Positions 42,340-51,510 of a stretch of 64,000 bases of DNA are shown piece after piece (within the stretch, counting starts at the first letter, position 1; each line of letters begins with the position of its first letter). The notes beneath the pieces were generated by a model. It was not told the origin of the DNA. It ran no database searches and saw only the letters and a program-made list of their open reading frames with translations. This DNA comes from CBDCOD01 sp965219665 (GTDB lineage Bacteria; Pseudomonadota; Gammaproteobacteria; CAKMZV01). Made by a program: the position numbers and the translations under genes. The stretch covers positions 61,968 through 125,967 of the forward strand of contig CBDCOD010000021.1 in assembly GCA_965219665.1 (NCBI GenBank). Direction: 5' to 3'.

Positions 42340-43164
42340 ATGAAATTACATAAATGGCTCGCAGAGCAGGGCATTGCGTCCAGACGTGGTGCTGAAAAAC
42401 TCATTGAAGAAGGCAAAATCAGTGTCAATAACAAACCTGCACATGTCGGCCAAATCATCACTCCAAACACAGATAAAGTACGCTACCTCAAGCGCGCTAT
42501 ACGCCCCCGACCTACTGCGCAACAAGTCATCCTATACCATAAACCAGACAATGAAATAGTCAGCCGAAATGACCCACAAGACAGACCAACTGTTTTTTCT
42601 CGGCTTCCCAGACCTAAAAATGGTCGCTGGATTAGCGTAGGGCGTTTAGACCTTAACACCAGTGGGCTGCTTCTATTCACTACCGATGGAGACTTAGCTA
42701 ACTGGCTCATGCACCCCTCCTCTGCTATAGAACGTGAATACGCGGTACGCATACGCGGTGAACTTACTACCGAGCAACAACACAATCTCCTAAACGGCAT
42801 TGACTTAGAAGACGGCAACTCCCGCTTTGACTCCATAGAATCACGCGGTGGCAACGGACATAATCACTGGTACCATATAACACTACACAGCGGACAAAAC
42901 CGCATCATCCGCCGCCTCATTGAATCACAAAACACACAAGTATCCCGCTTAATTAGGGTGCGGTACGGCAAACTATGGCTACCCTCTTGGCTCAAACCTG
43001 GTCAATTTCAATTACTCAAAGAAAACGACATTGCCGCACTACAAACCAACCCAGAAAAGCCAACAACGCAATCTCCCCCTTCTGCGAAAACACAAAAGGT
43101 AAGCCGCGCCAAAAAAGAGTCAAAACACAGCAGTAGGAATACTGGAAGAGCACACAAAAAATAA
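42340..43164 (+). CDS. rluB: 23S rRNA pseudouridine synthase RluB-type
   Basis: The 274-residue protein has an S4 RNA-binding domain (KLHKWLAEQGIASRRGAEKLIEEGKISVNNKPAH), the RsuA-family catalytic motif GRLDLNTSGLLLFTTDGDLAN with the catalytic Asp near residue 105, and a basic low-complexity tail (KTQKVSRAKKESKHSSR). The tail and domain layout favour RluB, which modifies U2605 of 23S rRNA, over RsuA. It begins five bases after the S2P gene. Confidence 0.88.
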   Translation: MKLHKWLAEQGIASRRGAEKLIEEGKISVNNKPAHVGQIITPNTDKVRYLKRAIRPRPTAQQVILYHKPDNEIVSRNDPQDRPTVFSRLPRPKNGRWISVGRLDLNTSGLLLFTTDGDLANWLMHPSSAIEREYAVRIRGELTTEQQHNLLNGIDLEDGNSRFDSIESRGGNGHNHWYHITLHSGQNRIIRRLIESQNTQVSRLIRVRYGKLWLPSWLKPGQFQLLKENDIAALQTNPEKPTTQSPPSAKTQKVSRAKKESKHSSRNTGRAHKK

Positions 43165-43223
43165 CAGTATAGTTTACTCACAAATAACTGGATTTTGTAT
43201 GCTCTTAATGAGAATTTCTCCAA

Positions 43224-43229
43224 TATAAT
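43224..43229 (+). promoter_or_regulatory. Probable tRNA-Gln promoter (-10 element)
   Basis: A perfect TATAAT stands 19 bases before the tRNA, followed by a GC-containing discriminator (ATACGCCTC). The -35 region shows no close match to TTGACA. Confidence 0.5.
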
Positions 43230-43248
43230 ATACGCCTCAATCATCGGA

Positions 43249-43323
43249 TGGGCTGTAGCCAAGCGGTAAGGCAGCGGGTTTTGATCCCGTCATGCGTAGG
43301 TTCGAATCCTACCAGCCCAGCCA
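43249..43323 (+). tRNA. tRNA-Gln (anticodon TTG)
   Basis: The 75-base gene folds as a cloverleaf: acceptor TGGGCTG with CAGCCCA, a D arm around AGCCAAGCGGTAAGGC, an anticodon stem GCGGG/CCCGT with loop TTTTGAT (anticodon TTG, reading CAA/CAG), and a T arm GTAGG-TTCGAAT-CCTAC. The CCA end is encoded. Confidence 0.97.
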
Positions 43324-43384
43324 TCGTATCTTACCCAGAGGCACTGTTTATTAAAATCAAGACCTCTATAACTTATACTCTATA

Positions 43385-44332
43385 ATGTCTGACTACAGCA
43401 TTTCTCTTTTTACTGGAACAGCGCACCCAGAATTTGCCAAAAACGTAGCCCAAAAATTGAACATCCCTCTTGGAAAAATAGACGTTGGCCGCTTTAGTGA
43501 TGGTGAAGTCAGTGTTGAACTACAGCAATCTGTCAGGGGATTAGACGCTTACATTATCCAGCCTACCTGCCCACCCAATCCTTCAGAAAATCTGATGGAA
43601 ATGCTAACCATTATTGACGCACTCAAACGTTCCTCTACCAAACGCATTAACGCTGTAATACCTTACTACGGCTATAGTCGCCAAGACAGAAGGCCATGGT
43701 CAATCCGCGCACCCATAACAGCCAAATTAGTAGCTGATATGCTCTCTGCTGCTGGAGCAGATAGAGTACTTACCGTGGACTTACATGCTGATCAAATACA
43801 GGGGTTCTTCAATATTCCCGTTGACAATATTTATGCCACACCCTTGTTTGTAGCAGACATACGCCAGAAGATGACCAACCCCATTGTGGTTTCACCAGAT
43901 GTTGGCGGTGTACTCCGTGCACGCGCCTTAGCAAAAGTTGTTGGTGCAGACTTAGCCATCATTGACAAGCGCCGCCCTCAAAGCAACATGGCAGAAGTTA
44001 TGCACATTATTGGTGATGTCAGCGGTAAAGACTGCATCATAGTTGATGATATGGTTGATACTGCGGGAACTTTATGCAAAGGCTGCGCTGCGCTGTTAGA
44101 ACATGGAGCAACTTCTGTACGCGCCTACTGTACACATGCTGTTCTATCGGGCAAAGCTGCTGAAAACTTGCACGAATCAGACATCACTGAATTAGTGGTT
44201 ACAGACACCATTCCATTAACCCCAGCTATCCAAGCCCTCAATAAAGTGCGCACCATCTCTATTACTTCTATGTTGGCAGAATCTATTCATAGAATACACG
44301 TAGAAGACTCGGTTCGCGCCGTGTACTCTTAA
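43385..44332 (+). CDS. prs: Ribose-phosphate pyrophosphokinase
   Basis: The 315-residue enzyme makes PRPP from ribose 5-phosphate and ATP, feeding nucleotide, histidine and tryptophan synthesis. LFTGTAHPEFAKNVAQKL, RFSDGEVSVEL, YYGYSRQDR near residue 99, VLTVDLHADQIQGFF and the PRPP loop DCIIVDDMVDTAGTL near 215 are all present. It starts 62 bases after the tRNA. Confidence 0.97.
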   Translation: MSDYSISLFTGTAHPEFAKNVAQKLNIPLGKIDVGRFSDGEVSVELQQSVRGLDAYIIQPTCPPNPSENLMEMLTIIDALKRSSTKRINAVIPYYGYSRQDRRPWSIRAPITAKLVADMLSAAGADRVLTVDLHADQIQGFFNIPVDNIYATPLFVADIRQKMTNPIVVSPDVGGVLRARALAKVVGADLAIIDKRRPQSNMAEVMHIIGDVSGKDCIIVDDMVDTAGTLCKGCAALLEHGATSVRAYCTHAVLSGKAAENLHESDITELVVTDTIPLTPAIQALNKVRTISITSMLAESIHRIHVEDSVRAVYS

Positions 44333-44350
44333 CCACTCTCTATTGTTACA

Positions 44351-44539
44351 ATGATTAGTTTAGCCCGCTATTGGATCATCCTTATTGCTATTAGCGTAGT
44401 TATTTGGCTAGCACTGCGCAATTCGGAAAATCCCCCCTCCTTCCTCAAAGTGTTTCTCCTTACCACAGCCGTTATGCTCGGAGGCATTGCCATCCTCTTT
44501 GGACTATCTGTATTGATGGGAACACCATTGCATTTCTAA
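44351..44539 (+). CDS. Small membrane protein of unknown function
   Basis: The 62-residue ORF encodes two hydrophobic segments (about residues 7-23 and 33-56) joined by a polar loop (RNSENPPSF). I recognise no family. It lies 18 bases after prs on the same strand and 19 bases before the next ORF, so it may belong to the same transcript. The ribosome binding site is weak. Confidence 0.5.
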   Translation: MISLARYWIILIAISVVIWLALRNSENPPSFLKVFLLTTAVMLGGIAILFGLSVLMGTPLHF

Positions 44540-44558
44540 TACCCTATAATACAACGCT

Positions 44559-45026
44559 ATGTCTAATGAACCGAACATAGTGATTAACGGCGTAGCCTTA
44601 CAAAAAATTCAACGCTACATCAAGGAATACCAGATTACCACACTGGCAGGTCTGATGCTCGCCATTATCGGATTTTCTTATAATGTTTGGCGCTTTGAGC
44701 AGTCTGAGCATAATAATAATGTACGCACCGCTTGCTTTCAGATTAGCCAAGAATTAGCAAATTTAGAGCAGTTAATCTACAGTGGATACTACGACAACGA
44801 CCTCAAAGCCGGTAGCCCACGTATTGGATGGGTAAAGGTGCGCTTAATTGTGGCGCTCAGTGACATTACCAACTCTAACATCCATAATAGCTCACTTGAA
44901 CTGCTCAAAATATGGACCAACTCTTGGAATACCTATCACCTCAGCAGAGAACAAACAGATGCTTTAGTACATAAAATTGACGCTGTCCGCACAGTAATAA
45001 AGCACGAATTAGACACCATTTCTTAA
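44559..45026 (+). CDS. Hypothetical membrane-anchored protein
   Basis: The 155-residue protein has one membrane segment near residues 26-43 (ITTLAGLMLAIIGFSYNVW) and a helical C-terminal domain with well-conserved-looking hydrophobic spacing (LKAGSPRIGWVKVRLIVALSDI, LLKIWTNSWNTYHLS). No family recognised. Codon use and position, close behind a small membrane ORF and 25 bases before mltB, support a real gene, possibly with an envelope role. Confidence 0.65.
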   Translation: MSNEPNIVINGVALQKIQRYIKEYQITTLAGLMLAIIGFSYNVWRFEQSEHNNNVRTACFQISQELANLEQLIYSGYYDNDLKAGSPRIGWVKVRLIVALSDITNSNIHNSSLELLKIWTNSWNTYHLSREQTDALVHKIDAVRTVIKHELDTIS

Positions 45027-45051
45027 TTTCTGCCCTCAAGATATTTTTATT

Positions 45052-45930
45052 ATGAACCTCTTTACTAAATTGCTCAGCACACTGTGCTTAATCTGCCTTA
45101 GTTATCAGACTTTGGCTGCTGATTTCCCAGACTCCGATCTGGATAAATTGGTCAAAAAAATACGCCACCACTACCCAGCACTACCCCAAGACTGGGTGCT
45201 TGCACAAATCCAGCAGGCACAATTTGCTAAGCGCACGATTGAGCTTATTAACAATCCCAGTGAAAAAAAATTGAACTGGACACAATACCGGAATATTTTT
45301 ATTCAGCCTAAGCGCATCAATGCAGGCATCCATTTTTACAACAACAATAAGCACTATTTTATAGAGGCAGAGCAACTCTACAAAGTCAATCGCTGGACCA
45401 TACTAAGTATTTTGGGTGTAGAAACCTACTATGGGCGCATACTTGGCAAAACCGCCGTTTTGGACGCACTGGTTACGTTATCTATTCACCCAGAATCCAA
45501 GCGACAGGCATTCTTTAGTGCACAGTTAGCCGATTTTCTGCTCTTAGTTAAACGTGGCAAACTGAACCTAAACGCTATTGGATCCTACGCTGGAGCTATT
45601 GGCATGGGACAGTTCATTCCAACCAGCATAAGACGCTGGGGCGTAGATGGTAGTAATGATGGTTCCATTGACCTTGTGACTAACAAAAAAGACGCAATTT
45701 TTAGCGTAGCAAACTATTTTCAAAAACACGGTTGGAAAGAAGGTGAACCCATTGCAAAACGCAGCACTCCTGCACACGGTGAACGCTTTGAAACCGACGA
45801 CGGCGAAGAGTGGTGGCAACTGCACCATAATTTTGCAGTGATTAAGCGCTACAACCCAAGTAATTTGTACGCACTTGCGGTATATCAGCTATCCCAAGAA
45901 CTAAAAATGGCAGCAATCAATCATGAGTAA
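45052..45930 (+). CDS. mltB: Lytic murein transglycosylase B
   Basis: The 292-residue GH103 enzyme has a signal peptide (about residues 1-22) and an intact catalytic region: SILGVETYYGRILGK, where the Glu near residue 124 is the family's catalytic acid, SYAGAIGMGQFIPTSIRRW and VDGSNDGSIDL. It lacks the lipobox of E. coli MltB, so a soluble periplasmic form is likely. It cleaves glycan strands with 1,6-anhydro product formation. It converges with waaA. Confidence 0.92.
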   Translation: MNLFTKLLSTLCLICLSYQTLAADFPDSDLDKLVKKIRHHYPALPQDWVLAQIQQAQFAKRTIELINNPSEKKLNWTQYRNIFIQPKRINAGIHFYNNNKHYFIEAEQLYKVNRWTILSILGVETYYGRILGKTAVLDALVTLSIHPESKRQAFFSAQLADFLLLVKRGKLNLNAIGSYAGAIGMGQFIPTSIRRWGVDGSNDGSIDLVTNKKDAIFSVANYFQKHGWKEGEPIAKRSTPAHGERFETDDGEEWWQLHHNFAVIKRYNPSNLYALAVYQLSQELKMAAINHE

Positions 45931-45938
45931 TAAGCCAC

Positions 45939-45966
45939 GCCCTATAACCCTAAACGATGATAGGGC
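45939..45966. terminator. Possible shared hairpin between mltB and waaA
   Basis: GCCCTAT and ATAGGGC flank a 14-base loop between the two converging genes and overlap the waaA stop. The stem is only seven pairs and no T tract is present, so a terminator role is uncertain. Confidence 0.3.
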
Positions 45967-47245
45967 TCAAAGTCTTATCTAAATCGTGTAGCAGTGTTTT
46001 AAGCGTACCAGAATAGCCTTGCTGAAAGGTATAAGCCCTCCCTGAACGCTGCGCATAATACGTTGAGTTGGTCGCCAAGCGAATCAACTCCTGACTGAGC
46101 GCAATCTCATCATGGACAATATGCAGTGCATCCTCTGTGATAGCCTGCTCAAAGAGTGCTTGCAAATTGGCATAATTTCTACCACTTAAAACAGGCTTTC
46201 CAAATGCAGCAGGCTCAATAATATTATGCCCACCAAAAGGTATCAAACTCCCTCCAACAAAGGCAACATGTGCCATCGCATAGCAGCGCAACAACACACC
46301 GTAGGCATCCACCACTACGACATCTATCGTAGATACCACTTCCCCCAACTGTTGCCAATCGCCAACCTCCGACAACAAAACTACTGTAAGGCCTTGACTT
46401 TTCAGATCACCTACTAAGCCGAAGGCACTGTCTAACTGGCGAGGAACGCAGAATAATAGTGGCTTATCAACTTTCTGCGCTAAATACCTATGTGCCATAC
46501 CTAATATAGACTGCTCACCATCATGCACACTGCCCGCTGTCCATACAAAACGCCCTGCACTATACTGGTTGCACCACTGGCTACCCTCCTCCAGCAACTC
46601 AGGCATTTCTGGCATATCAAATTTAAGGTTACCCGCAGCTTTGATATTTTGTGAATCCACCCCTAACTGCTGTAAGCGCGTTCTATCTTGTTGCGATTGG
46701 GGATAAAATGCAGCTACACGCTGCAACGAGGGAGCAAACAAAGCGCGAAAACATTTATAGCGACGAAAAGATTGCTGCTTCATCCGCACATTGACCATCC
46801 ACACAGGAACACTGTGCTGCCAGCACTGATGCAACAAAACAGGCCATATCTCTGTCTCTACAATAAGCAGCCTCTGGGGCTTCAAGGCACGTATAAAGCG
46901 GCGCATTGTCCAAGCATAATCTAAAGGCAAAATGAGAACAGATACATTATCTGATTCTAATGACATTGCCTCTACATAGCCACCTATAGCTGTACAGGTT
47001 ATCACCACGGATTGCTGAGGGTGATGCTTGCTAATATGCTGTACTAAGGGTTTTATAGAGCGCACCTCACCAAGCGACAGCGCGTGTATCCATATGCTAT
47101 TGGGTGCAATAGGCGTACGAATTGAGCCCCACAACCCATGCCAAGGATATTGGTAATTAGCTTGCCGAAAGCGCCGACTGCGACTCCATGCTTCCAGCAG
47201 GAACACAGGCAGTGCGATGTAACTGAGGATGCTATAGAAAATCAA
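45950..47245 (-). CDS. waaA: 3-deoxy-D-manno-octulosonic acid transferase
   Basis: The 431-residue GT30 enzyme adds Kdo to lipid A precursor at the inner membrane. It has a short N-terminal membrane segment, WIHALSLGEVRSIKPLVQ (the catalytic Glu lies in this region), VETEIWPVLLHQCW, KAAGNLKFDM, and the donor site VGGSLIPFGGHNIIEPAAFGKPVLSG. Length is normal. Its start overlaps the stop of the transglycosylase-like gene by four bases. Confidence 0.95.
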   Translation of the reverse strand: MIFYSILSYIALPVFLLEAWSRSRRFRQANYQYPWHGLWGSIRTPIAPNSIWIHALSLGEVRSIKPLVQHISKHHPQQSVVITCTAIGGYVEAMSLESDNVSVLILPLDYAWTMRRFIRALKPQRLLIVETEIWPVLLHQCWQHSVPVWMVNVRMKQQSFRRYKCFRALFAPSLQRVAAFYPQSQQDRTRLQQLGVDSQNIKAAGNLKFDMPEMPELLEEGSQWCNQYSAGRFVWTAGSVHDGEQSILGMAHRYLAQKVDKPLLFCVPRQLDSAFGLVGDLKSQGLTVVLLSEVGDWQQLGEVVSTIDVVVVDAYGVLLRCYAMAHVAFVGGSLIPFGGHNIIEPAAFGKPVLSGRNYANLQALFEQAITEDALHIVHDEIALSQELIRLATNSTYYAQRSGRAYTFQQGYSGTLKTLLHDLDKTLSPIIV

Positions 47246-48501
47246 AACGGCATGAGATGTTCTAACTGCCTCAAGGTTTGGGCATTCACTTCTCCAGTAA
47301 TGCTGAGCCCATGTGCTTGCTGAAAACCACGAATAGCGCGACGGGTATTTTTACCAATAATACCATCTACAACACCAGAATCATGCCCTAAAGCATTCAG
47401 TCTCTTTTGTAAGAGGCGTATAGCGGAACGCTGTAATGTCTGAGGTCTTATGCTCTCCGATGCGCCTACTGATATAGAGGCATAGCGTTGCGCTATTTGC
47501 ATTTCTATTTGATGTGCTAATAAGCCAACCGCAATTGCTTTTTTAATGGATTTTTGCCAGTTTAGCAAAATAAAAAAATTATCATGCAACAGAAACAGCC
47601 GATCTTCCTCGCTGCGATATAAAGAGGACTTTAATAGGCTACTCCTATACTTCAATCCATCTGAAGTCCTGACAGATCGCACACCCATGTCGTACCACCT
47701 TTTGACTGGAAGTGTGATATCTAATCCTATTTGGTGCCACTGTGAAAATTTTTCGAGAACAACAACGCGCTCACCCCACACTAAATTAGGCTGCCAACCA
47801 CTCTTATCCAAATAATTTGCTATTGTATGAAAAACATCTGCTTGACTTCCCCATAAGTCAACACGCCCATCTCTATCCCCATCTTTGCTATAGCGGTTAA
47901 TATTTTGTGGGGAAAACTGCACTTGCGACACGTTACCCGTTAACGAAGAGCGTACGGTTCTCCAATCATAATGATTCTGCTGGATAAACTTAAACAGCTC
48001 TGCCACTTGCTGTTCGTAATACGTTCTGCGATTTGGGTTTATATAAGCCCAAGACAATAACGTTTCCACCGCATTAGAGAATCCAACATACCGCCCTGCT
48101 TCGCTCCCTAACCCCCAAATAGCTAAAACAGCAGCAATTGACACATCATATTCCCTATGGATAGAAGCAAACAAAGCACGATGTTCGCTATATGTAGATA
48201 GTATTTTATTGACAAGGCGATTACTCACTTTCCTCTTTAGGTATTGTTCTACCGTCAAACTACTCTCCTCTATTTGGGCAGCATTACCTTCGAGTCCTTT
48301 CCTTAACCGTACGTGTTCAAGCATGCTAGCTACATTATCTTCATTCACACCTGCTCGCCTTAAATCACCTGCAAACGCACCGACATACTCCTTGAATGAC
48401 TGCGCAGCAGCAGGTAGCGCTAAACCCGCTACACAACATACTATAAACAGAGTCTGAGCAAATTTAGAATATTTATACAAAAGCAAATATAGACAGCTCA
48501 C
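47242..48501 (-). CDS. MltB-family transglycosylase homologue, probably inactive, with PG-binding domain
   Basis: The 419-residue protein has a signal segment (residues 14-34), an MltB-like (SLT_2) domain (about 35-330) and a C-terminal PG_binding_1 repeat (LQKRLNALGHDSGVVDGIIGKNTRRAIRGFQQAHG). In the catalytic region IWGLGSEAGRYVG replaces the normal GVETYYG or GLETNFG, putting Gly where the catalytic Glu should be. The usual GAMGQxQFMPS loop reads GNVSQVQFSPQN. It may therefore bind peptidoglycan without cleaving it, perhaps as a scaffold, unless the shifted Glu two residues on serves. It is coupled to waaA. Confidence 0.8.
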   Translation of the reverse strand: MSCLYLLLYKYSKFAQTLFIVCCVAGLALPAAAQSFKEYVGAFAGDLRRAGVNEDNVASMLEHVRLRKGLEGNAAQIEESSLTVEQYLKRKVSNRLVNKILSTYSEHRALFASIHREYDVSIAAVLAIWGLGSEAGRYVGFSNAVETLLSWAYINPNRRTYYEQQVAELFKFIQQNHYDWRTVRSSLTGNVSQVQFSPQNINRYSKDGDRDGRVDLWGSQADVFHTIANYLDKSGWQPNLVWGERVVVLEKFSQWHQIGLDITLPVKRWYDMGVRSVRTSDGLKYRSSLLKSSLYRSEEDRLFLLHDNFFILLNWQKSIKKAIAVGLLAHQIEMQIAQRYASISVGASESIRPQTLQRSAIRLLQKRLNALGHDSGVVDGIIGKNTRRAIRGFQQAHGLSITGEVNAQTLRQLEHLMPF

Positions 48502-48522
48502 TATATCAAACCCTATAAAATC

Positions 48523-49695
48523 CTATTTAGAAAGTATATTGGGATACCAAGATGCCAGCGCAGTATAAAGATACTGCTTAGCTTGATTTGGCTCATTCTG
48601 CTCAAATGCCAGCGCCAAGGATAACGGCAACCACTGCATAACATGCTGACTGTCTTTTTGTAACATCCGCAGTGTTTCCTCTGCCAGACCTATTAAGCCT
48701 GCCTGTATAGCCAAGCATATACATAACTGCCTATAGGTAATAACACACTGTGTGTCTTGTACATTTACCGCACGTTCCACCCACTGCAACACCTTGTGTG
48801 GATCACTGATAGGCACACGCATTAGCAACTCTAATAGGCGGCTATCTTTACTCCGCTTCCATGCTAATTGAATCAGCGCTACATAATCTTTTTCCCATTG
48901 AAGATTAGTACCCTTATCCACAGCAACCTGCAACACTTCCAAGTCATAATGTAAGGAACTATCACACTCTTTCCACACCCTATCTAACTCAGCTGCTGTA
49001 TTAGCCACATTCATTTTTTGCTTCAATACTGCTGCACTCAAAGACCGCTTTTCTGCTTTTGGAACCCGTATTTGCGTATCTTTAAGCACGCGTTCTAACG
49101 CACTCCACCGCTCTCCTTCTTTAAGCAACCGTGACAGTAGCCGCCACGCGGATACAGAGGCACTGCCTCTTTCTAATAGCAAGGTGGTGATTTGTAGCGC
49201 CGGCTCTATTGCTTTATGCTGCTCTAAACAGAGTGCCTCAACCAACTGGATAATCTCTTTAGAATGCACATGCTGCTTCAGTGCCTGATGTATCTTCTTT
49301 TCGCGCTCTACAAACTGGCCTTGTTGCTGCTTTATCCATGCTTGCAGCAAAATAGACGGCAAGGCAAAAGTTCCCTTCTGTAAGGTCTGCAATTCTTTAT
49401 CAGCATCCATCAACTCACCATTGAGATAACGCACTAAGCAATTTGTAAATACACGCGCATGCCTTTGTGAGCGATCACTCAAATAGTTATGTCGCCATAC
49501 TATAGGGTAACTGATAATTTTCCACATAACCCCAAGTATGCCCAAGCCTACTAATAGCGCAACGGTTAAAGTACCTAATGTACTTTCCAGCTGCCATTGC
49601 CCCCAACGAACCTGTATGTATCCAAAATCACCAATAAATACAAACAGTGCCAGCAAAGCCACCACGACCGTGGCAATCAAAACCAAAAATTGCAT
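48523..49695 (-). CDS. hemY: HemY-type TPR protein
   Basis: The 390-residue protein has two N-terminal membrane segments (residues 4-22 and 41-63), the characteristic FIGDFGYIQVRWGQWQLESTLGT opening, and a TPR-like helical domain. It belongs to the HemY_N family found at the end of hemCDXY operons. It is not the protoporphyrinogen oxidase of the same name. Role in heme synthesis is not defined. It overlaps hemX by one base. Confidence 0.9.
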   Translation of the reverse strand: MQFLVLIATVVVALLALFVFIGDFGYIQVRWGQWQLESTLGTLTVALLVGLGILGVMWKIISYPIVWRHNYLSDRSQRHARVFTNCLVRYLNGELMDADKELQTLQKGTFALPSILLQAWIKQQQGQFVEREKKIHQALKQHVHSKEIIQLVEALCLEQHKAIEPALQITTLLLERGSASVSAWRLLSRLLKEGERWSALERVLKDTQIRVPKAEKRSLSAAVLKQKMNVANTAAELDRVWKECDSSLHYDLEVLQVAVDKGTNLQWEKDYVALIQLAWKRSKDSRLLELLMRVPISDPHKVLQWVERAVNVQDTQCVITYRQLCICLAIQAGLIGLAEETLRMLQKDSQHVMQWLPLSLALAFEQNEPNQAKQYLYTALASWYPNILSK

Positions 49696-50819
49696 TATTG
49701 ACCTCTCTCTTGCATAACGCGCTGCAATACCTTCCTTACTTCTACTAAATTAGGATGCGTGCCTACGCTCTCTACATGCTCTAACTTAGACAATACTGGA
49801 CGCATTTTTTCGTGCCAATTGGGTTGGTTATCACGCACCCAGACCCGTAAATCAGACGCTTGCTGACGTACCAGCTTCCAATCATGCGCCCAAACTCGTA
49901 GTTTAAGCAGCTCTAAATGCAGCTGCACCCAATGCACACGCTGAGAGCTATCAAACACCTGTAGCGGGCTCATTGGCTCTATTTTTTGTACTGCAACCAG
50001 CTGAGATAAACGCTGCTTAATTATTGCCATAATAGGCTGATGTGTTTGAACAGGCAAGGCTGCTGCTTCGGGCTCCTTCTGCTCAGCCTGAAGTAATAAT
50101 GAAAGCTGCTCTATCTCTGATACCAGCTGCTCCGTATCAATATGTGAGACAGTGGCAAATATGCTTCTAAAATCCTGTAATGCGGCCAGCACTTCTGCAA
50201 CACCATCCATAGTCTTTAGCATATCTTCCACAACAGATAATTGCCGATCTATATGCAAAGGGGAATAATCAAAAACTAATTGCTGCTCAATCAAATGCAG
50301 GTGATTATCAACCAACAGCAGTAAACGGCTTGGCTGCAACTGGCGCTGCGCAATACGCTCTACACTATTATATAAATGCTTATAGCGTTTTTCATGCATC
50401 TGGCGCACATCCTCAACAGCTACAGTCAGATTTTTTTGCTGTTGTATGACCTTCTCATGCTCGCTTTTGCGTAACTGCTCTAAAGCTGTAACCTGTTTCT
50501 TCAAACGTTCATTATCACTGCGCAGCACTGCAATAGGCTCTAATACTGACTGAAAGACATTCTGTCCAATAGGTGACAGCACTAATCCAGTAACGGTAAG
50601 AACCACTGATACAATCACAACAAACAACCATAGCCACGGACTGCGCCATATTACAAAACCTCGCTTAACAGGCTGCGCTTGTTTCGCAGATGCTGCACTG
50701 CTTTGGGTCACGGAGTCTCTGCGGTGCTGTCTATTAGCGTGTTTAGGCTTACCATCTGTACTATCTGGCAATTTATCTAATTTATCTTTGGGGTTATTCA
50801 TAGACTGTATTTTAGGCAT
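49695..50819 (-). CDS. hemX: HemX-like membrane protein (uroporphyrinogen-III C-methyltransferase-like by name only)
   Basis: The 374-residue protein has a polar N-terminus with basic and Gln-rich stretches, one membrane segment (about residues 53-75) and a long coiled-coil region (residues 95-140). This is the HemX layout. HemX proteins lack methyltransferase motifs and have no proven enzyme activity. The ORF overlaps hemD by eight bases; an ATG at 50801 is a possible alternative start. Confidence 0.88.
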   Translation of the reverse strand: MPKIQSMNNPKDKLDKLPDSTDGKPKHANRQHRRDSVTQSSAASAKQAQPVKRGFVIWRSPWLWLFVVIVSVVLTVTGLVLSPIGQNVFQSVLEPIAVLRSDNERLKKQVTALEQLRKSEHEKVIQQQKNLTVAVEDVRQMHEKRYKHLYNSVERIAQRQLQPSRLLLLVDNHLHLIEQQLVFDYSPLHIDRQLSVVEDMLKTMDGVAEVLAALQDFRSIFATVSHIDTEQLVSEIEQLSLLLQAEQKEPEAAALPVQTHQPIMAIIKQRLSQLVAVQKIEPMSPLQVFDSSQRVHWVQLHLELLKLRVWAHDWKLVRQQASDLRVWVRDNQPNWHEKMRPVLSKLEHVESVGTHPNLVEVRKVLQRVMQERGQ

Positions 50820-51510
50820 AATCCTTAATTATACTCTTCAATCCTACACTACTGCTTTGCACTGCAACAATACAGTTATGCCATCCACACAAAGTAGCAT
50901 ACGTACCTATGCGCTGGCTTAAAGCAACGGCAATACTCTGTTGCTTGAGCGCAGATACATAAGAGGCTTGCTCCTCTAAAATATCCACTATTTCCGCATT
51001 TGCCATAATAACAAAATGCTCCCCTCTCGCCTGCAAAAACAACTCTAACATAGCCTCATCAACCGGATGAGCTATCCGCTTATAGACCACACATTCCTTT
51101 ACAATCGCTCCACGCTGCTGCAATGTTTGACGTAAGATATTTCTCCCATCATTCCCCTTAATAAGACAAATTCTCTTATGCTGAACTTGTTTCAAAATAG
51201 GCAGCTCCAACAAAGACTCTGACCTATACGGGGCAGGTGGGTATGCAACAGGCTCTACCCCAGCACACTGCAATGCTTGATACGTAGCAGAACCGATGGC
51301 TAAGGCAGGTATATCCTTCTTTACACCGTAGCGTACTGCATTCACTGATGTATAGATACACAAGTCACAATGCAACTGATTTATTGGGATTTCATTCGTG
51401 GCTACAATAGCCTGCAACGGGCATACATAGGTCTGTATGCCTGCTTGCTGGAGTGCGACAACCAAAGCGCCATTCTGACGTTCAGGGCGTGTAACCAATA
51501 CGTGCTTCAT
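50812..51510 (-). CDS. hemD: Uroporphyrinogen-III synthase
   Basis: The 232-residue enzyme closes and inverts ring D to make uroporphyrinogen III. The family is divergent. Support comes from VLVTRPERQNGALVVALQQAG at the start, YTSVNAVRYGV, ICLIKGNDGRNILRQTLQQRGA, and its position between hemC and hemX. It overlaps hemC by four bases. Confidence 0.88.
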   Translation of the reverse strand: MKHVLVTRPERQNGALVVALQQAGIQTYVCPLQAIVATNEIPINQLHCDLCIYTSVNAVRYGVKKDIPALAIGSATYQALQCAGVEPVAYPPAPYRSESLLELPILKQVQHKRICLIKGNDGRNILRQTLQQRGAIVKECVVYKRIAHPVDEAMLELFLQARGEHFVIMANAEIVDILEEQASYVSALKQQSIAVALSQRIGTYATLCGWHNCIVAVQSSSVGLKSIIKDYA

